Origin: Anastatus disparis
Lineage: Eukaryota; Arthropoda; Insecta; Hymenoptera; Eupelmidae
DNA: 64,000 nucleotides
Assembly: GCA_017163975.1 (NCBI GenBank)
Contig: JAFFSR010000019.1
Coordinates: 610,001 to 674,000 of the forward strand
Direction of reading: 5' to 3'
Below the pieces are notes generated by a model, which worked only from the letters and a program-made list of their open reading frames with translations, ran no database searches and was not told the DNA's origin. Below are positions 21,613 through 33,555 of this stretch, in pieces (the stretch's first letter is position 1; every line of letters begins with the position of its first letter). A program made the translations under genes and the position numbers.

Positions 21613-22797
21613 GGAATTCTTGATATGGAATTGAAACATCGGAAATCGAAAACGCTTTTTAATGCGAACGTAAAACATCACTGACTGCCCGTATGAAAAT
21701 ATCATTTCAAATATATTGAGTCGAACAATTGCTTTTTATATCCTTACTCTTCTATACATTTTCTTTGTTTAAATTTTAATTTAATTCTCTTACAATGCTT
21801 ACGCGCAAACATTCGATTCTTGTTTTTATAAAATTAAACATATAACAAATTCATTTTATTTGTTATAATATTATTTTTCTTTTTTAAAATTTTAATTTAT
21901 TATTTTCTTTTTTTTAAATTATTATTTACCTTAACTGTAATAAAAATTAAAAACTTTCTTTACTTTTGTTATAATGTTCTTTCTTTGATTGGAAAATTAT
22001 TTTATTATTATTTTTCTTTGTTTATAAAATACCATTTGTTGGTTGTAATATTATTTTTTTATTCAGAAGTCAAATAAAATGAAACAATACGCTTCTTGAT
22101 GCGAACGTAAACTATCACTGACTGCTCGTTAAAACTATATTTCAAATACATTGAACTTGCTTTTTGTATCCCAACTTTTCTATATTTTTTCCTTTGTTTT
22201 AATAATTTTTTTACTTACAATGATTGCGCGAAAACTTTAGATTTTTGTTTTTATAATAGTAAACATTAAATAAATTCATTTTATTTGTTGTTATATCATT
22301 TTCCTTTGTTAAAATAATCATTTACTATTTTATTTTTCTTCATTCAATTATTATTTACTTATACTGTAATAATATTTTAGAATATTTTTTCTTAGTTGAA
22401 ATATTATTCTATTATTTTATTTTTCTTTGTTTATAAAAATAATCTTACAATGCTAGCGTCAAAACTTTAAATTCTTATTTCTAATATATCGTGTATTTTT
22501 ATCTTTTGTTATAAACATTTTATTATACGTATTAAATTGGAAAATTTTTGCACAGTTATTTCTAGAATTATTATATTCCTGAATCATGATCGAATTTTCC
22601 GAACCTTGTGATAAAAAAAGGTACATAACAGGTGCATAAAATAGGTCTTTACCGCATGCGCGAAGACCTATTTTCTGCACTAATTAAGTAAATACCATTT
22701 CTCTGTACTAACACAGTTTTTTTTCGCATTTTCCGATAATCCCATATTTTTCTTACAAAAATAAAAAAAAATTTTTTTGTTGGCCTCACAGTACGTA
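21613..22797. other. AT-rich sequence with diffuse internal repetition
   Basis: ATGCGAACGTAAA, TGCTTTTTRTATCC and TTTTATTTGTT blocks occur around 21660-21870 and again around 22090-22320, a weak ~430-bp repeat. Nothing coding. Confidence 0.5.
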
Positions 22798-23720
22798 AAT
22801 TTTAACAGTCATGGGAATGAGGTGACCGCACTGATATGTATAATGCTTGATGGAGAAAATTATTGAAAGATGTATAGGAATATGTACTAAATTAACAGAG
22901 CTATAGGATTTACACTGAAAGTAGACAATTAATTAAGGAGATGTAAAACGGACACTACACCTGTACTTATAGATATTAACTCCTTTTTCATTTTATTGCT
23001 AGATTTACAGAAAAGAAACGCATTAACTTGTAGTATTTACCATTATGATCATTACGATAAATTTTCAAATAAATTCATTTATTAGTTTTTAAGATATTTG
23101 GATTCCTGTACGAAATCGAAAAATTTGAATAAATAATTTTGGAACCCAAAATTCTCAATAACTAATGAATGAATTTATTTAAAAATTTAACCGAATAATC
23201 TTCATGGTACATACTACAAGCTAATGCATTTTTTTATTGAAAATTTTGCAATAAAATGTAAAGATAGTGAATATTTATGAGTACAGGTGTAGTGTCCATT
23301 TTACATCCCCTTAAGACATTTTTTCGTGTCTCTTTATAATCATTCATATCTGCATCAATAAGGTTGCAATTTTTATAGAATCATTTTTTTCTGCATCCTA
23401 AAGTATCCCTTATAGTCTAGGCGCCCAGAGGGTTTCGTATGAAGTTAGAGGTCCCACCAAGCAAGTAGGTGATTTATATGTAAGAAACCGCAAAAGTTAA
23501 ACAACAAAAAGAGCTGAAGGGATGAATATACACTACCGAAAGCAAAAAAGACAACACTAGCTCGAAATTCGCGCACGTAGTCGCCGAACACGTACTCGCG
23601 CGATGTTACTCAGGGCATCTATACTTCGTCACCAGAAGAAAATCTAAATTATATGCTAATAAAAAATATCAAAGTATTCTTTACACACTCACGCCACGCT
23701 CGTCATTTGCACACAAAAAG
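22798..23720. mobile_element. Dispersed repeat related to 12557-13100, carrying MITE B2
   Basis: AACAGTCATGGGAATGAGGT near 22801 matches AACGGCCGTGGGAATCAGGT near 12560. About 23680-23715 (CACTCACGCCACGCTCGTC) matches the sequence after the first copy. Likely two relatives of one retroelement end; type uncertain. Confidence 0.45.
22937..23310. mobile_element. MITE family B, copy 2 (374 bp)
   Basis: TTAA (22933-22936) GGAGATGTAAAACGGACACT ... complement ... TTAA (23311-23314). It shares ACACCTGTAC ends and inner GAATAATCTTC with copy 1. Confidence 0.9.
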
Positions 23721-23957
23721 ATAAATTATTCTCAAAAGAAGAAATTGCTCGTACGCTTGAAAAGAATTGGTTTGCAACAAAGTCAAACCTAGTCAACGAC
23801 GGTGATAGAAGAGATGAATATTAGATGCGGTTATTTTTACTTTTTCCTGCTCGTATTTTCGCTGCTAGGCACTGCGCACGCAACAAAAGAGAGATAGAAA
23901 ATCTTCTTACAGACCCAAGCTTGACTGTTAGAGTATTATATGCTATATACGCATATA

Positions 23958-24968
23958 CACTGCTGCTCACGAAAATTTAGGTACCTAAGAAAAAATCGGA
24001 GAAAATTCAGGTTTTATATCTTTACGAAAAATAAATGAATCTAAAAAATTCCAACGGAATTTCATGGTTTACACTTAAAGCCATAAAAAAACGGGAGTTC
24101 CAATCTAAAATCATTAAAATCTGAATATATTCTATACATGGAAGATGAAACTATTTTTTCAAATTTTATTTTGTTCATTTTAAAATTTGTGTCATCTTGT
24201 CAAAAATTGTTGGAGATTAAAAATTAAAACAAGAGGTGAAAGCTTCTAATACTCTACTATTTATATAAAAAATGCATTTTTCTTTAACAGCCCATATTTA
24301 AAAAAAAATGCCTTAGGAAAAAGAACTCCAGAGGTAAAAAGGTTGTGTTTGTTAGTAAGGAAACTAATTTTTATTCGTGCCTCAATAGAAATAGGCCACC
24401 TTGTTAACTCGAAAAGCGGTCCGAAAAAAAAGGTATTTCTAGCTTCTAAAATTTTGCGGGAGAAATAACCATTTTTCTAGCTAATTTTTAAACTTATAAA
24501 ATTATATAGATTTTAATTTTTTTTAAAATCTGTATAATTTTATAAGTTTAAAATTTTGCCTAACAAAAACATGGGAGAAAAAGAATTATTTTTTATTTGT
24601 ATTTAAGCTTAAGAATTGGATTCCTTGAAATCATAACTTTTTTTCCTCTGAAAAAAAATATTTTTTTAACATAAATGAGCATAATTCTTTGAAAATAGAC
24701 GTGCGGTAACTTTCAACTTCTCATTATTAAGTATGATATTAAAGCTTTTACCTTTATGGCACAAATTTTAAAATAACCGGAATAAAATTTTAAAAAATAG
24801 TTATATTTTTTATGTACAAAAGATTCATATTTCAACTTTTCTAGATTGGAACTCGCGTTTTTTAATGGTTTTTAGTGTAAACTTTGAAATCCCGTTGAAA
24901 TTTTTCAGATTTGTTTATTTTTCACATAGATTTTTTCTTAAGTGGCCAAATTTTTGTGAGCGGTAGTG
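23958..24968. mobile_element. Element J: 1011-bp foldback, TA target
   Basis: TA (23956-23957) CACTGCTGCTCACGAAAATT ... complement CACTACCGCTCACAAAAATT ... TA (24969-24970). Arms of several hundred bp pair imperfectly; a tight inner hairpin sits near 24490-24550. CACTRCYGCTCAC ends are a common Tc1-type theme. Confidence 0.85.
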
Positions 24969-25114
24969 TATGTGTATTAGAAGCGTTGGCTAGTCATTAT
25001 ACTATATCGAGTATATGCGTGGGTGAGTATTAAGCAATTTTCGACTTGAATCCAATTTGACTTTATTGGTTTCTTCTCTCTCGCGCGTCGGATTAAATGC
25101 TTCCTTCTGTTGTA

Positions 25115-25630
25115 TGTATATATGGGGCACTCTTTTTTGAAGCGACCACTCCACCTCTCCAATATTTATGTGGACCAAAAAAGTTTTCCGATCGCTTTGT
25201 AGGTTTTTTTTACTTTCTTTTGACTTGTGGTCTTGTATTGAAAAACCAAATCGTGCTCTATATATGGCGCTTTATAACAGGGGATCATAATAAAAAAAAA
25301 GTAATTAAAAAAATTTCAATGGAAAAAATGTTCAATGAATACCAATTATAGATCATAATAGTTTTTTGAGCCACTGTATCTGAATCCGAGGTCCATTTAT
25401 CCATACAAAGTCATCTTCAATGTCTTTTCAAGGTCGAAGTATGAAGAAGTTATTCAATGAATTCTAATCATCGACTGTATAGATTTTTGGGATCTAAATT
25501 TGAAAGTCATTTCAAGGTCATTCCAAGGTTAAAATAAGAAGACTGTGAAATCAAATCCAATCATCGGTTACTCTAGTTTTTCGGATCGGTTAATTGTGGT
25601 TCGAGGTTCGTTTTTGTGTATAAGGTAATT
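25115..25630. mobile_element. Mariner-type end fragment with TATATGGGGCAYTCTTT
   Basis: TATATGGGGCACTCTTTTTTG near 25120 resembles 55785-55810. It leads into loosely repeated ~115-bp units (25370-25610) with TTTCAAGGTC and ATCATCGRYT motifs, related in inverted form to 54770-55030. The 84-codon frame here is not convincing. Confidence 0.5.
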
Positions 25631-25664
25631 TCTACAATCACTTCAAAAGAGATAGTCTTGCAAT

Positions 25665-26037
25665 TAATGAGTCTCATATGCTAGCCATAGTTTGCTATAG
25701 TTTGTTGTTCATAAAAATCAAAAGTTTAAAAAATTCTTCAATATTTTGAAAAACATTAATTTATACCTGGAAAAAAAACTCTGCGAATTTTTAGTTAGCC
25801 TTATCGACTGATTTTATTATTTATGCTCACTTAAAGTTTATCTTTTTACTACTATGAGATACAAAACGCGCGGTCTTCGAGTGAGCACATATAAAAAAAT
25901 TAGTTGATAAAACTACTTGAAAATTTGCAGAAATTTTTTTCTAGGTATAAATTAATTTTTATTAAAATTTTGAAGAGTTCTTTAAACTTTTAATTTTTAT
26001 GAACAACAAACTATAGTTGACATATGAGACTCCTTAA
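25665..26037. repeat. Foldback, arms about 170 bp
   Basis: GAGTCTCATATG near 25669 faces CATATGAGACTC near 26012. TTTGTTGTTCATAAAAATCAAAAG faces its complement near 25993. Central loop about 25855-25880. No clear flanking duplication. Confidence 0.8.
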
Positions 26038-26067
26038 GTCCAATTATCGGTTAGAAAAGACCTTTAA

Positions 26068-26216
26068 CCTTTAGAGGACGGGGATTTGGGTTTACTGTTT
26101 TCTTTCACTTTTCTATAGAAATCGAGTTTTTGTGGTGTCACACATCTCAAAACTAACACATGTAAAGGGTCAATCATGGGCATGGCCCGTATAGGGGCCA
26201 TCCCGTCCTCTAAAGG
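26068..26216. mobile_element. MITE family A, copy 3
   Basis: TTAA (26064-26067) CCTTTAGAGGACGGGGATTT ... ATCCCGTCCTCTAAAGG TTAA (26217-26220). 149 bp. Both ends are intact, so it is the best reference copy. Confidence 0.92.
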
Positions 26217-26241
26217 TTAAAAGTAACACTTTTTGAAGAAG

Positions 26242-26247
<6 letters not shown>

Positions 26248-26300
<53 letters not shown>
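26248..26300. repeat. (TA)n microsatellite
   Basis: Continuous TA run; a second lies at 26498-26530. Confidence 0.95.
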
Positions 26301-26304
<4 letters not shown>

Positions 26305-26494
26305 TAATCGACGCATCTTTTGAGTGCGAGAATTACTTTTTAATCATCAATAGATTGGTTTTGGGAGAGGATTTATTAAGAAGGTTTATATGTTAATAAT
26401 TGCCTTTCGTTTGGAATGAGTATTAACATCAATTTTTTTTATTATGAAAATGCAGTCTAATAATAAATACAAGTATTTAACTAATGTAAACAAG

Positions 26495-26532
<38 letters not shown>

Positions 26533-26539
26533 CTGTATA

Positions 26540-27006
26540 TTCAAATAAAAAAAAATATAATAATCATTTTAACAAAATATGAAACACTGATTTTATCTTT
26601 TTTGAAAATTAAATCTAATATTGATTTAATGTCTTATAAAATAATTACATCGTCTAATATTCGGCGAAATTTACGTGAAAGACTAATTGGCACTGGCTTT
26701 TAAAAAAAAATAAAAATGAAAATATAAAAAAACTAAAATACCTTGAATTTCTTTATTCATTTTATGATAACTTCCGGTGAAAGCATATTTCCTTAATTGT
26801 ATCAAGAAATCAGATACTTATAAAAGCGTGCTTTAAATGGACGGTTAGGGGACAAAATCTGAAGTTTATGTCCTCCAGCCACGTGCAATGTAAAAAAAAT
26901 AAGCAAATTCAACTCGGTTTCCATGCTAAAATAACATGACGCTATATGCAAGTGCTTTTCAGTAATATCAGCAGAGGAACCATGCAATGTTATTTAGTAA
27001 CCATGC
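26540..27006. other. AT-rich sequence, nothing recognised
   Basis: No supported gene or element end. Confidence 0.5.
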
Positions 27007-27085
27007 TTAAGAAGGAGCCGAACTATCTGTCTTTGTCTAATAGCGTTTTTTTTTATTTTTACTACGTTTTTATTAACTCGCTTTG

Positions 27086-27086
27086 G

Positions 27087-27133
<47 letters not shown>

Positions 27134-27135
27134 TC
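27086..27135. repeat. (TCTG)n microsatellite
   Basis: About 11-12 TCTG units inside the long D copy. A short TCTGTCTGTCAGTCTG run at 16835 is followed by a similar stretch with TGACAATGCAATA, hinting at one shared source. Confidence 0.9.
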
Positions 27136-27244
27136 GGTACGAATTTTGCAACCGATTGTAAACTAACTTCCTGATGAGCTAGAGACTTGAAATTTTAAAT
27201 ATAGCTCGGAACTGGATGACAATGCAATATTATAAAAAAAATAT

Positions 27245-27730
27245 ATATATCTACCGAACAATATATTAATATATTCAATCATATACGGAGATGTTGGCAA
27301 AATTGAAGATTTGAAGATTTTATATATAGATACACTTTTAACATTAGTGTCTAAACATCTTCGAAAATTTAAAAAATTTTTTTTTGATATATTAATATAT
27401 TAATATATTAATATATTAATATATCAAATATAGTAATATATTAATATAGTAATATATTAATATATTAATATATCAAATATATTAATATATTAATATATCA
27501 AATATATTAATATATTAATATATCAAATATATTAATATATTAATATATTCAATATTATATTTTGCATGCATTGTTGGATAATATAATTAAATATATATTC
27601 CCACCGAAAAATATATTAATACAATTATATACGGAGATATTGGAAAAATTGAAATTTTGAAGATTTTATATATAGATATACTTTTAACATTAGTGTCTAA
27701 CCATCTTCGAAAATTTTTAAAATTCTTTAA
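27245..27730. repeat. ATATTA array flanked by a ~130-bp direct repeat
   Basis: 27245-27375 and 27600-27725 are close direct copies (ATATACGGAGATRTTGG, CTTTTAACATTAGTGTCTAA). Between them is (ATATTA)n with ATATCAAATATATT variants (about 27385-27550). Confidence 0.88.
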
Positions 27731-28117
27731 CTTCTCATATTGCAATTAGACATAAATTACAGCATTTTGTATTGTACATATAAAATTTGAGACTGTATTT
27801 TATTCATTTTATGGTCTATCAATGCATAAAACAATAAATTTTGGTTGAATTTCTAATAGCGTCATTATCGTCAAAATGGCGGGAAACTCAGCATGCGATT
27901 ACGTGTTCTCTAAAAAAAATAGATGAAACACGTTTTAGTCCCTTGACAACAATATATATGCTATATAATATGCACTGTTGGACAACACGATAAATAATAT
28001 TAATAATAATAATAATAATAATACCAAAATGTATAAGATAATATTTAAATAAAAAAAAAATTTTCAATCTACCACGTTTTTTAATTGAACTAAAAAGTAT
28101 AAAATAATATTAAAAAT

Positions 28118-28372
28118 AAAAAAAACTTTTTAATGTACTACGTTTTTATAATGAACCAAAAAGTATAAAATAATGTGTAATAAAATGAAAAATGAATAAT
28201 GATTTGAAATAAAAAAAACGTGGGGCGCATACAATACATAATAATAAACATGCGCCCCTCGTTTTTTTTATTTCAAATCATTATTCATTTTTCATTTTAT
28301 TACACATTATTTTATACTTTTTGGTTCATTATAAAAACGTAGTACATTAAAAAGTTTTTTTTATTTTTAATT
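28118..28372. repeat. Near-perfect palindrome
   Basis: Arms of about 110-120 bp around a ~20-nt centre (28235-28250): AAACGTGGGGCGCAT faces ATGCGCCCCTCGTTT, and ATGAACCAAAAAGTATAAAA faces its complement. It lies inside the long D copy. Confidence 0.92.
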
Positions 28373-29043
28373 TATCATTTATGTAAACACTATCCAGTAT
28401 AACAAGAAGAAAATAGCAGCCCCCGCTAGATATTAGTATAATAAGTAAATTTTGTAATAACAACCAAATTTTTTCACTGCGTAATTTTTGAATAATTAGA
28501 GACCTACCAAAAAAAGATAGGTTATATTCTAGATTGCTAGTAGGTCTCTAATTAGTCAAAAACTACGCAGTGAAAAAATTTGGTTGTTATTACAAAATTT
28601 ACTTATTATACTAATATCTAGCGGGGGCTGCTATTTTTTTCTTGTTATACCGGATAGTGTTAACATAAATGATGAAAAACGCTATTAGACAAAGACAGAT
28701 AGTTCGGCCCCTTCTTAAACAGCATAGTGCACCAACCAAGTCGTTTTAATTAGAAGTAACACTTATGATTTATCGTAAATAAATCATGTTAACAAAATTT
28801 TAATAAATAATCGTAAATTTCTATTTTAACATTTTGTGTACATGTATCTATACTAAAATATGTTTTGCAAAAATATTAAAAAATTTTTGAGGTTATGTAC
28901 AAAAATATACTAGAAAATTTTGACACAAATTCAGATAAATTCCATTTAATAAGATGTTTTTTCACGAAAAATTATCTATCACATATTCGTGAAATAGCTT
29001 TTATTATTTATTATTTTCATTAAGACTTGATGATTAATATACT

Positions 29044-29260
29044 TAAGAACATGACGAAGCTCTCCGCCTTCTAATAATATTTCCAATCCTAACTTATAAA
29101 TAAACGATGCGTTTAATCGAGTTTTTTTGCTACAAAGAAAAAATTTGTAAGAATAAACTCTAGTGCGGACAACTCAAGAAATCCACCAAAATATTATACA
29201 TACAAAGTTATAATAAAATACTTTCAATGTTTAGTATTTTTAGGTTAGGTTTGTCGAGTT
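29044..29260. repeat. Dispersed repeat M, copy 1
   Basis: AAGCTCTCCGCCTTCTAATA through TAGTGCGGACAACTCAAGAA matches the reverse complement of about 60840-61040. Age-level divergence; element type not recognised. Confidence 0.7.
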
Positions 29261-29755
29261 TGATATCTTATTTCTAATCCAAGCTCATAAAAAAATAACA
29301 AGTCCAAATGATTTTTTATTTTAACAAAAATTATTGTATTAATATAGCTTTAGTGCGGAAAAGTCATTATATTTGATTAATTTATGAATTTAAAAAGATG
29401 TTAATAAAATAAAAAAGGCAAAACTCGATTGCGGCAGCTCCGACATCCCGTTAATGCTACAATAAGGTATCTCCGTAGATTCAAAATAGTTATTGTATTG
29501 AAATGAAATACAGACACTATGATGTTTTAGAATAGCTCCACCATGTCATATTTGCTTATTTTTTTTCAGTACGGTGGCGCTACTAAAATGTCATGGTTTT
29601 CTGTATCTATATATACTGATGTTTTCATATATATAGATACAGATATACACGTAATGTTAAAAGTGTCCTCCAAAGCTGTCCCCCAAAGTTAACCCAGAAG
29701 TACTCTTTTATAAGCGTCTATATTTGTTGGTTTTATTAAGTAAATCTGTTTTTTT
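29261..29755. other. AT-rich spacer with a small hairpin
   Basis: A second GTGCGGAAAAGTCA motif near 29352 echoes repeat M. A short hairpin (GTATCTATATATA...TATATAGATAC) lies at 29603-29643. No gene. Confidence 0.4.
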
Positions 29756-30110
29756 TCAAATACCATGAGTTATTTCTTTATAAAGATATTCTTCAGTCAA
29801 GGAAATCATTTCCAAATCAATAGTTTCTCTAATTGGGCATTTTTCATAGTCTCCCAGTACACATTTCATATCATCCTTAGAGCAAAATAAAGGAGAAAAT
29901 ATATTTGATTCAATTTTTGAAATGTCATGTTTATTGTTTGTATTATAATTTTTTTTAAACTACCAGCATAAGTTCCAAATTTTCGCAATAAATACAAAGA
30001 CACGAATCATTGGGTGGATTGGGTATAACCCACTTTGGTCTCAAGGCATAGAATGTTGATTCGCTGATTTTCTTTTCCATTTGGAGGTTTTTTTCTTTCT
30101 ATAATCAAAA
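29756..30110 (-). pseudogene. Fragment of a Cys-rich transposon-associated protein
   Basis: On the minus strand one frame reads ISESTFYALRPKW then CLCIYCENLELML, ending at TAA (29955-29957). A second frame downstream gives about 65 open codons including CVLGDYEKCPI and stops at 29756-29758. Arthropod transposon-associated proteins with an LRPKWC core, a CxC...H segment and a later C..CP motif come to mind from memory; here the match is partial and broken by a frameshift. It ends about 65 bp from the outer edge of the 5' LTR, but is older DNA at the insertion site. Confidence 0.55.
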
Positions 30111-30174
30111 TATTTGCTTCATCCTTCGCGCAAGAAAGCGCTTAACTTTTTTAGTTTTGATAACATTTTCTTTT

Positions 30175-32805
30175 TGTTAAGTGACGAATTCTCGCCTCTT
30201 AATTTTCTTATTTTCCTAGTTAGTCCTAAAAATTATTTTCTTATTTTATTACTGTGGTGAAGAGAAATAGGTCTTAAAAGTATCAAGGCCGCTTTCTTTT
30301 CACACTTTTATCAGTTTTCTAAGAATCCAAGCTTGGTCGTTGACGGGAGCCGTTGCTTCGTCTCCGCTCTTTCTCTACTTCGCTGAGTTCAAGTGGGGAC
30401 TTAGTGTCGGTTCCCATGCATAAGACGGGTGAGAGCAACGGAGAGAGAGAACTACCTTTCTCTGTCTTCGCGCTCTCCCCCACAACAATTAAAAACGTTT
30501 GAAGCTGTCTTGACGAAAGATTGTCAAGTGAGAAACAGATTTTGAAGAGACGCGCGCGACCAGGCCTAAAGGCAATACGAGTGTGCTGCAGCCGGGGGGC
30601 TGCAGCCGCTAACTTCAACTTCGCGACATATTAGCTTTTTTTTTTTTTTAATTTAATTTTTTTTATATTCACTTTTGTGGTGACAAGTGAATAAGAAATT
30701 TTTTTTTGTGTGTTCAAACCGGGTTTTTGTTGCCGAGTATTGTTTTGGGTTAATACTGTGTACCTGCTAGAGCAGGTAGGAAATGCAGATCAGAGCAAGC
30801 CGGAAGAGTTCAGGAAAGCCGGCAATGCAGTGCCCGCCGGCCTACAATGTAACAAAAGCATAAAGATAAGTACACTTGAAATTTATAAGGTTTTTAAATA
30901 TTACTTTTGTCTATTTTAATTAAGATTTGAAATCGTTAGAATGATTTGTAAACGTTAAATGCTTTAGATTAAATAACAAGTAAATCAACACGCGAATAAT
31001 TATTTATGGCCAATAATGTTTAGATTACATATTTTTATTAATGGTTAGCAGAATTATTGTCTGAACTTTACTTTGAAGGATTAAGTGACATGTAGCAATT
31101 CACGGATTTCCAATAAACTAATAAGTAGTAGTAAAAAACTGCGTGAGAATAGAATAACCAAAAAATTAATTAGTTATTGACTGTCATATCATAAAAATTA
31201 TTCTTAAACATTCTGTATTCGCAATTTTAAAATTTTAAAATTTATGGTCATAGGCCTTGAATCATTATGTTGTTTTTTTGTAATCCTATTAGTAACATAA
31301 AAATTATAATAAATGAATCTTATAAAGAAAAATACAGATTTTGATTTATTTATAACGAAGATTTTAATAATAATAAAATAACAGGTTTTCTTTTGTGATT
31401 GTTCGTTATTTAACTGAAACTTTCGATTTCATAACAAAACTTATATTATTAGTTAACAAAGAAAAACTATGGAATTTTGAATTATGGATGAATAATAGTG
31501 TAATAGTTTCAAAAGTTAAAAACTGAAGGAATCTTAAATTACCCAATGTTAATAAATTAACACTTAGTTTTGTTGACGTTGAAAAACATATAAATTTTGT
31601 GTTTGAAAACATTACCAAATTTTTCAACTAAAGTAGTATCTGTTCTAAATATTATGAACACTGAAAAATAGAGTGAACCCATTTGTATAGTAATGATTAG
31701 TGTTAATTTCAAAATATTTTAATTTATTTTATTCTTGATTTAGGCTAAAATAATCTATTTTCTTGAATAGTTTCTTTTTTTTTGGAGAATAGTGGTACTT
31801 CAAACACAAGATCTTGATATGTGCTTGAAAATATTAATTGTGAAACTTTATGAGTTTTATCATTAAAATGTATATTTAATAATTATGACTGTTAAATGAA
31901 TTTATTTCTTTATTCAATTGTTGAGAGAATGTAACAAATATAATTTGATATAATTAATTAATGTTTTATACAAAAATCATAAACTAAGATATAAATAGAT
32001 CAATGCTAATGAATGATACTTAAATTGGTAAATATACTGTTTTCGAAATGAATAGAAAAAGACATTGTGTGCCATTAGGTGTTTAAAGAAAGAAGGGTTT
32101 ATTTTTCTTTAAAACTAATTTATGCCGATACAAAAATATCTAGGATCTTACATTTTGCATTCTGTATGGTAAATTTAGGAAATCATACTTTATAAAAGTT
32201 TGCAAGTTACGTTTGAAAGAAACGTAAGAGTTGAACAGAATTTTTCAGCGTTCTTAAAGGATAAATTAAAACGATTATGCGGCGAAAAGAGTATATGCTT
32301 ATTTAGCAATTATTTATCCAATAATCTTTAAAGAATTCTTAAGTTTTTTTGTTTTACATTCCTATTAACATTTTTTTTAAAAATACCGACTACACGTACT
32401 ATTTTTGAAAAACTGCAAAACAATCATTAGATTGAACAGCAATCATATTAATAACCGTGGCTTAAAGAAATCACTTACATTTGTATAATACGATTTTTAT
32501 GAAAGTTTTTCCATTAAAGAAAATGAAAAGTTTTTTAAATGAACCATCATAGATAATACTCTCAATTAAGATTCTATGATATAACAAACGGGAATATTTA
32601 ATCGGTATTCAAAAGCAATTCTGCATTTTGTAGACATGAAGAATAAAATATCTGCTCTGAATACAGGTTGGTAAGTCTTAAGCATAAAAAAATTCTACAT
32701 TCAGTTAGGTTTTCTCTATTTCGGAAAAGGTGAAATAAAATCAAAAGTATCAAGGACGGGGTTTTTTGTGAGAGTTAAAACTCTTTAGAAAAACCCGCCC
32801 TAACA
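30175..32805 (+). repeat. 5' LTR, 2631 bp
   Basis: Starts TGTTAAGTGACG, ends CGCCCTAACA (TGTTA/TAACA inverted ends). A GC-rich island of about 300 bp (30320-30620) stands in otherwise AT-rich sequence. The minus-strand 99-codon frame there occurs in both LTRs but looks incidental. It lacks MITE C2: the target reads GACTGTTAAATGAATT near 31892. Confidence 0.95.
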
Positions 32806-32807
32806 CT

Positions 32808-32825
32808 TGGCGCCCAGAGTGGAGC
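32808..32825 (+). other. Primer-binding site, tRNA-Lys-like
   Basis: TGGCGCCCAGAGTGGAGC begins 2 nt after the LTR. TGGCGCCCA is the start of the tRNA-Lys-type site; from memory the full 18 nt matches at 15 positions, so assignment is likely, not certain. Confidence 0.75.
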
Positions 32826-33362
32826 TCGTTGGGTCAAAAAAGTGACCGAGATTTCGGCAACATATCCTGCCGGGGTCTCGATCATTTTTGCATGAGATGC
32901 TGACGGTTCTATATAGAGAACCGTTCAACAGCGAGAACCGCGACCTTTTTCGAGAGAGAGTTAGTTCATGTGCTGGTTTTGATAAAGGAAAAAGAAAATG
33001 TAATAAATTTTATTCATACACTGAGAGGAAGGATTCTTTATGGTTAATTAAAACCAATAAAAGTATAATAGAAAAAATGATTTAATATAATTAAATATTA
33101 TGCAAAAGTAATTTATTTTAAAATAAGTAAGTAGAAACAATAATATGTTGTAACATGTACTCTTATTGGTTTTGTGAAAATTGAAATCTACATTTCTTGT
33201 TAGATTTAATAACCACATTTGATCCGTAAATAGTTTTGTTTCATGTTTTTTTTAAAGGAAAAAAAAGAAATTTATTTTTTTTAAAATGACTTCCAGGCAA
33301 TCTCATGGGGTTTCTCTTTCTTTTTGTTGTTATAAGTACTCTTGATTGCTGTTTCAATTTTC

Positions 33363-33555
33363 TTTTCTTTTTATGTATGGTCGGGACTCGAACCCACGAG
33401 CCCGCTGTATTTATTCTAAATATTAATATGATATTAATTTCAATATACATATATATAATTATATAATATACATATATATATACACATATATACTTAATTA
33501 ATATGTATTTTCTATTTTTTTTTATCCACAATTCTAGCCATATCGGCTATTGCGG
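33363..33555 (-). other. tRNA-like A-box/B-box pair with AT-rich insert
   Basis: On the minus strand, TAGCCGATATGG (A-box-like, able to form TAGCC/GGCTA) is followed about 160 nt later by GGGTTCGAGTCCC, which contains a perfect B-box GGTTCGAGTCC. About 110 nt of AT-rich repeat separate them. Acceptor-stem pairing is not evident, so this is a pol III-like relic or tRNA-derived fragment, not a functional tRNA. Confidence 0.4.

Larger units (their letters stand above)
27011..28714. mobile_element. Family D, long copy (1.7 kb, TTAA)
   Basis: TTAA (27007-27010) GAAGGAGCCGAACTATCTGT on the left; GATAGTTCGGCCCCTTC TTAA (28715-28718) on the right. The last ~350 bp match MITE D1 closely. The rest holds a (TCTG)n run, a duplicated ATATTA-rich block and a near-perfect palindrome. 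It could be a longer family member or D1-type DNA with nested insertions. The ~1.3 kb of extra sequence has no long reading frame. Confidence 0.8.

Noticed and set aside
23415..23440. GGCGCCCAGAGGG as a second primer-binding site
   Set aside because: No LTR end directly upstream and no partner LTR.
30319..30618. 99-codon minus-strand frame, also at 49532-49831
   Set aside because: It sits in the GC-rich part of both LTRs; identity is due to LTR pairing. No protein motif.
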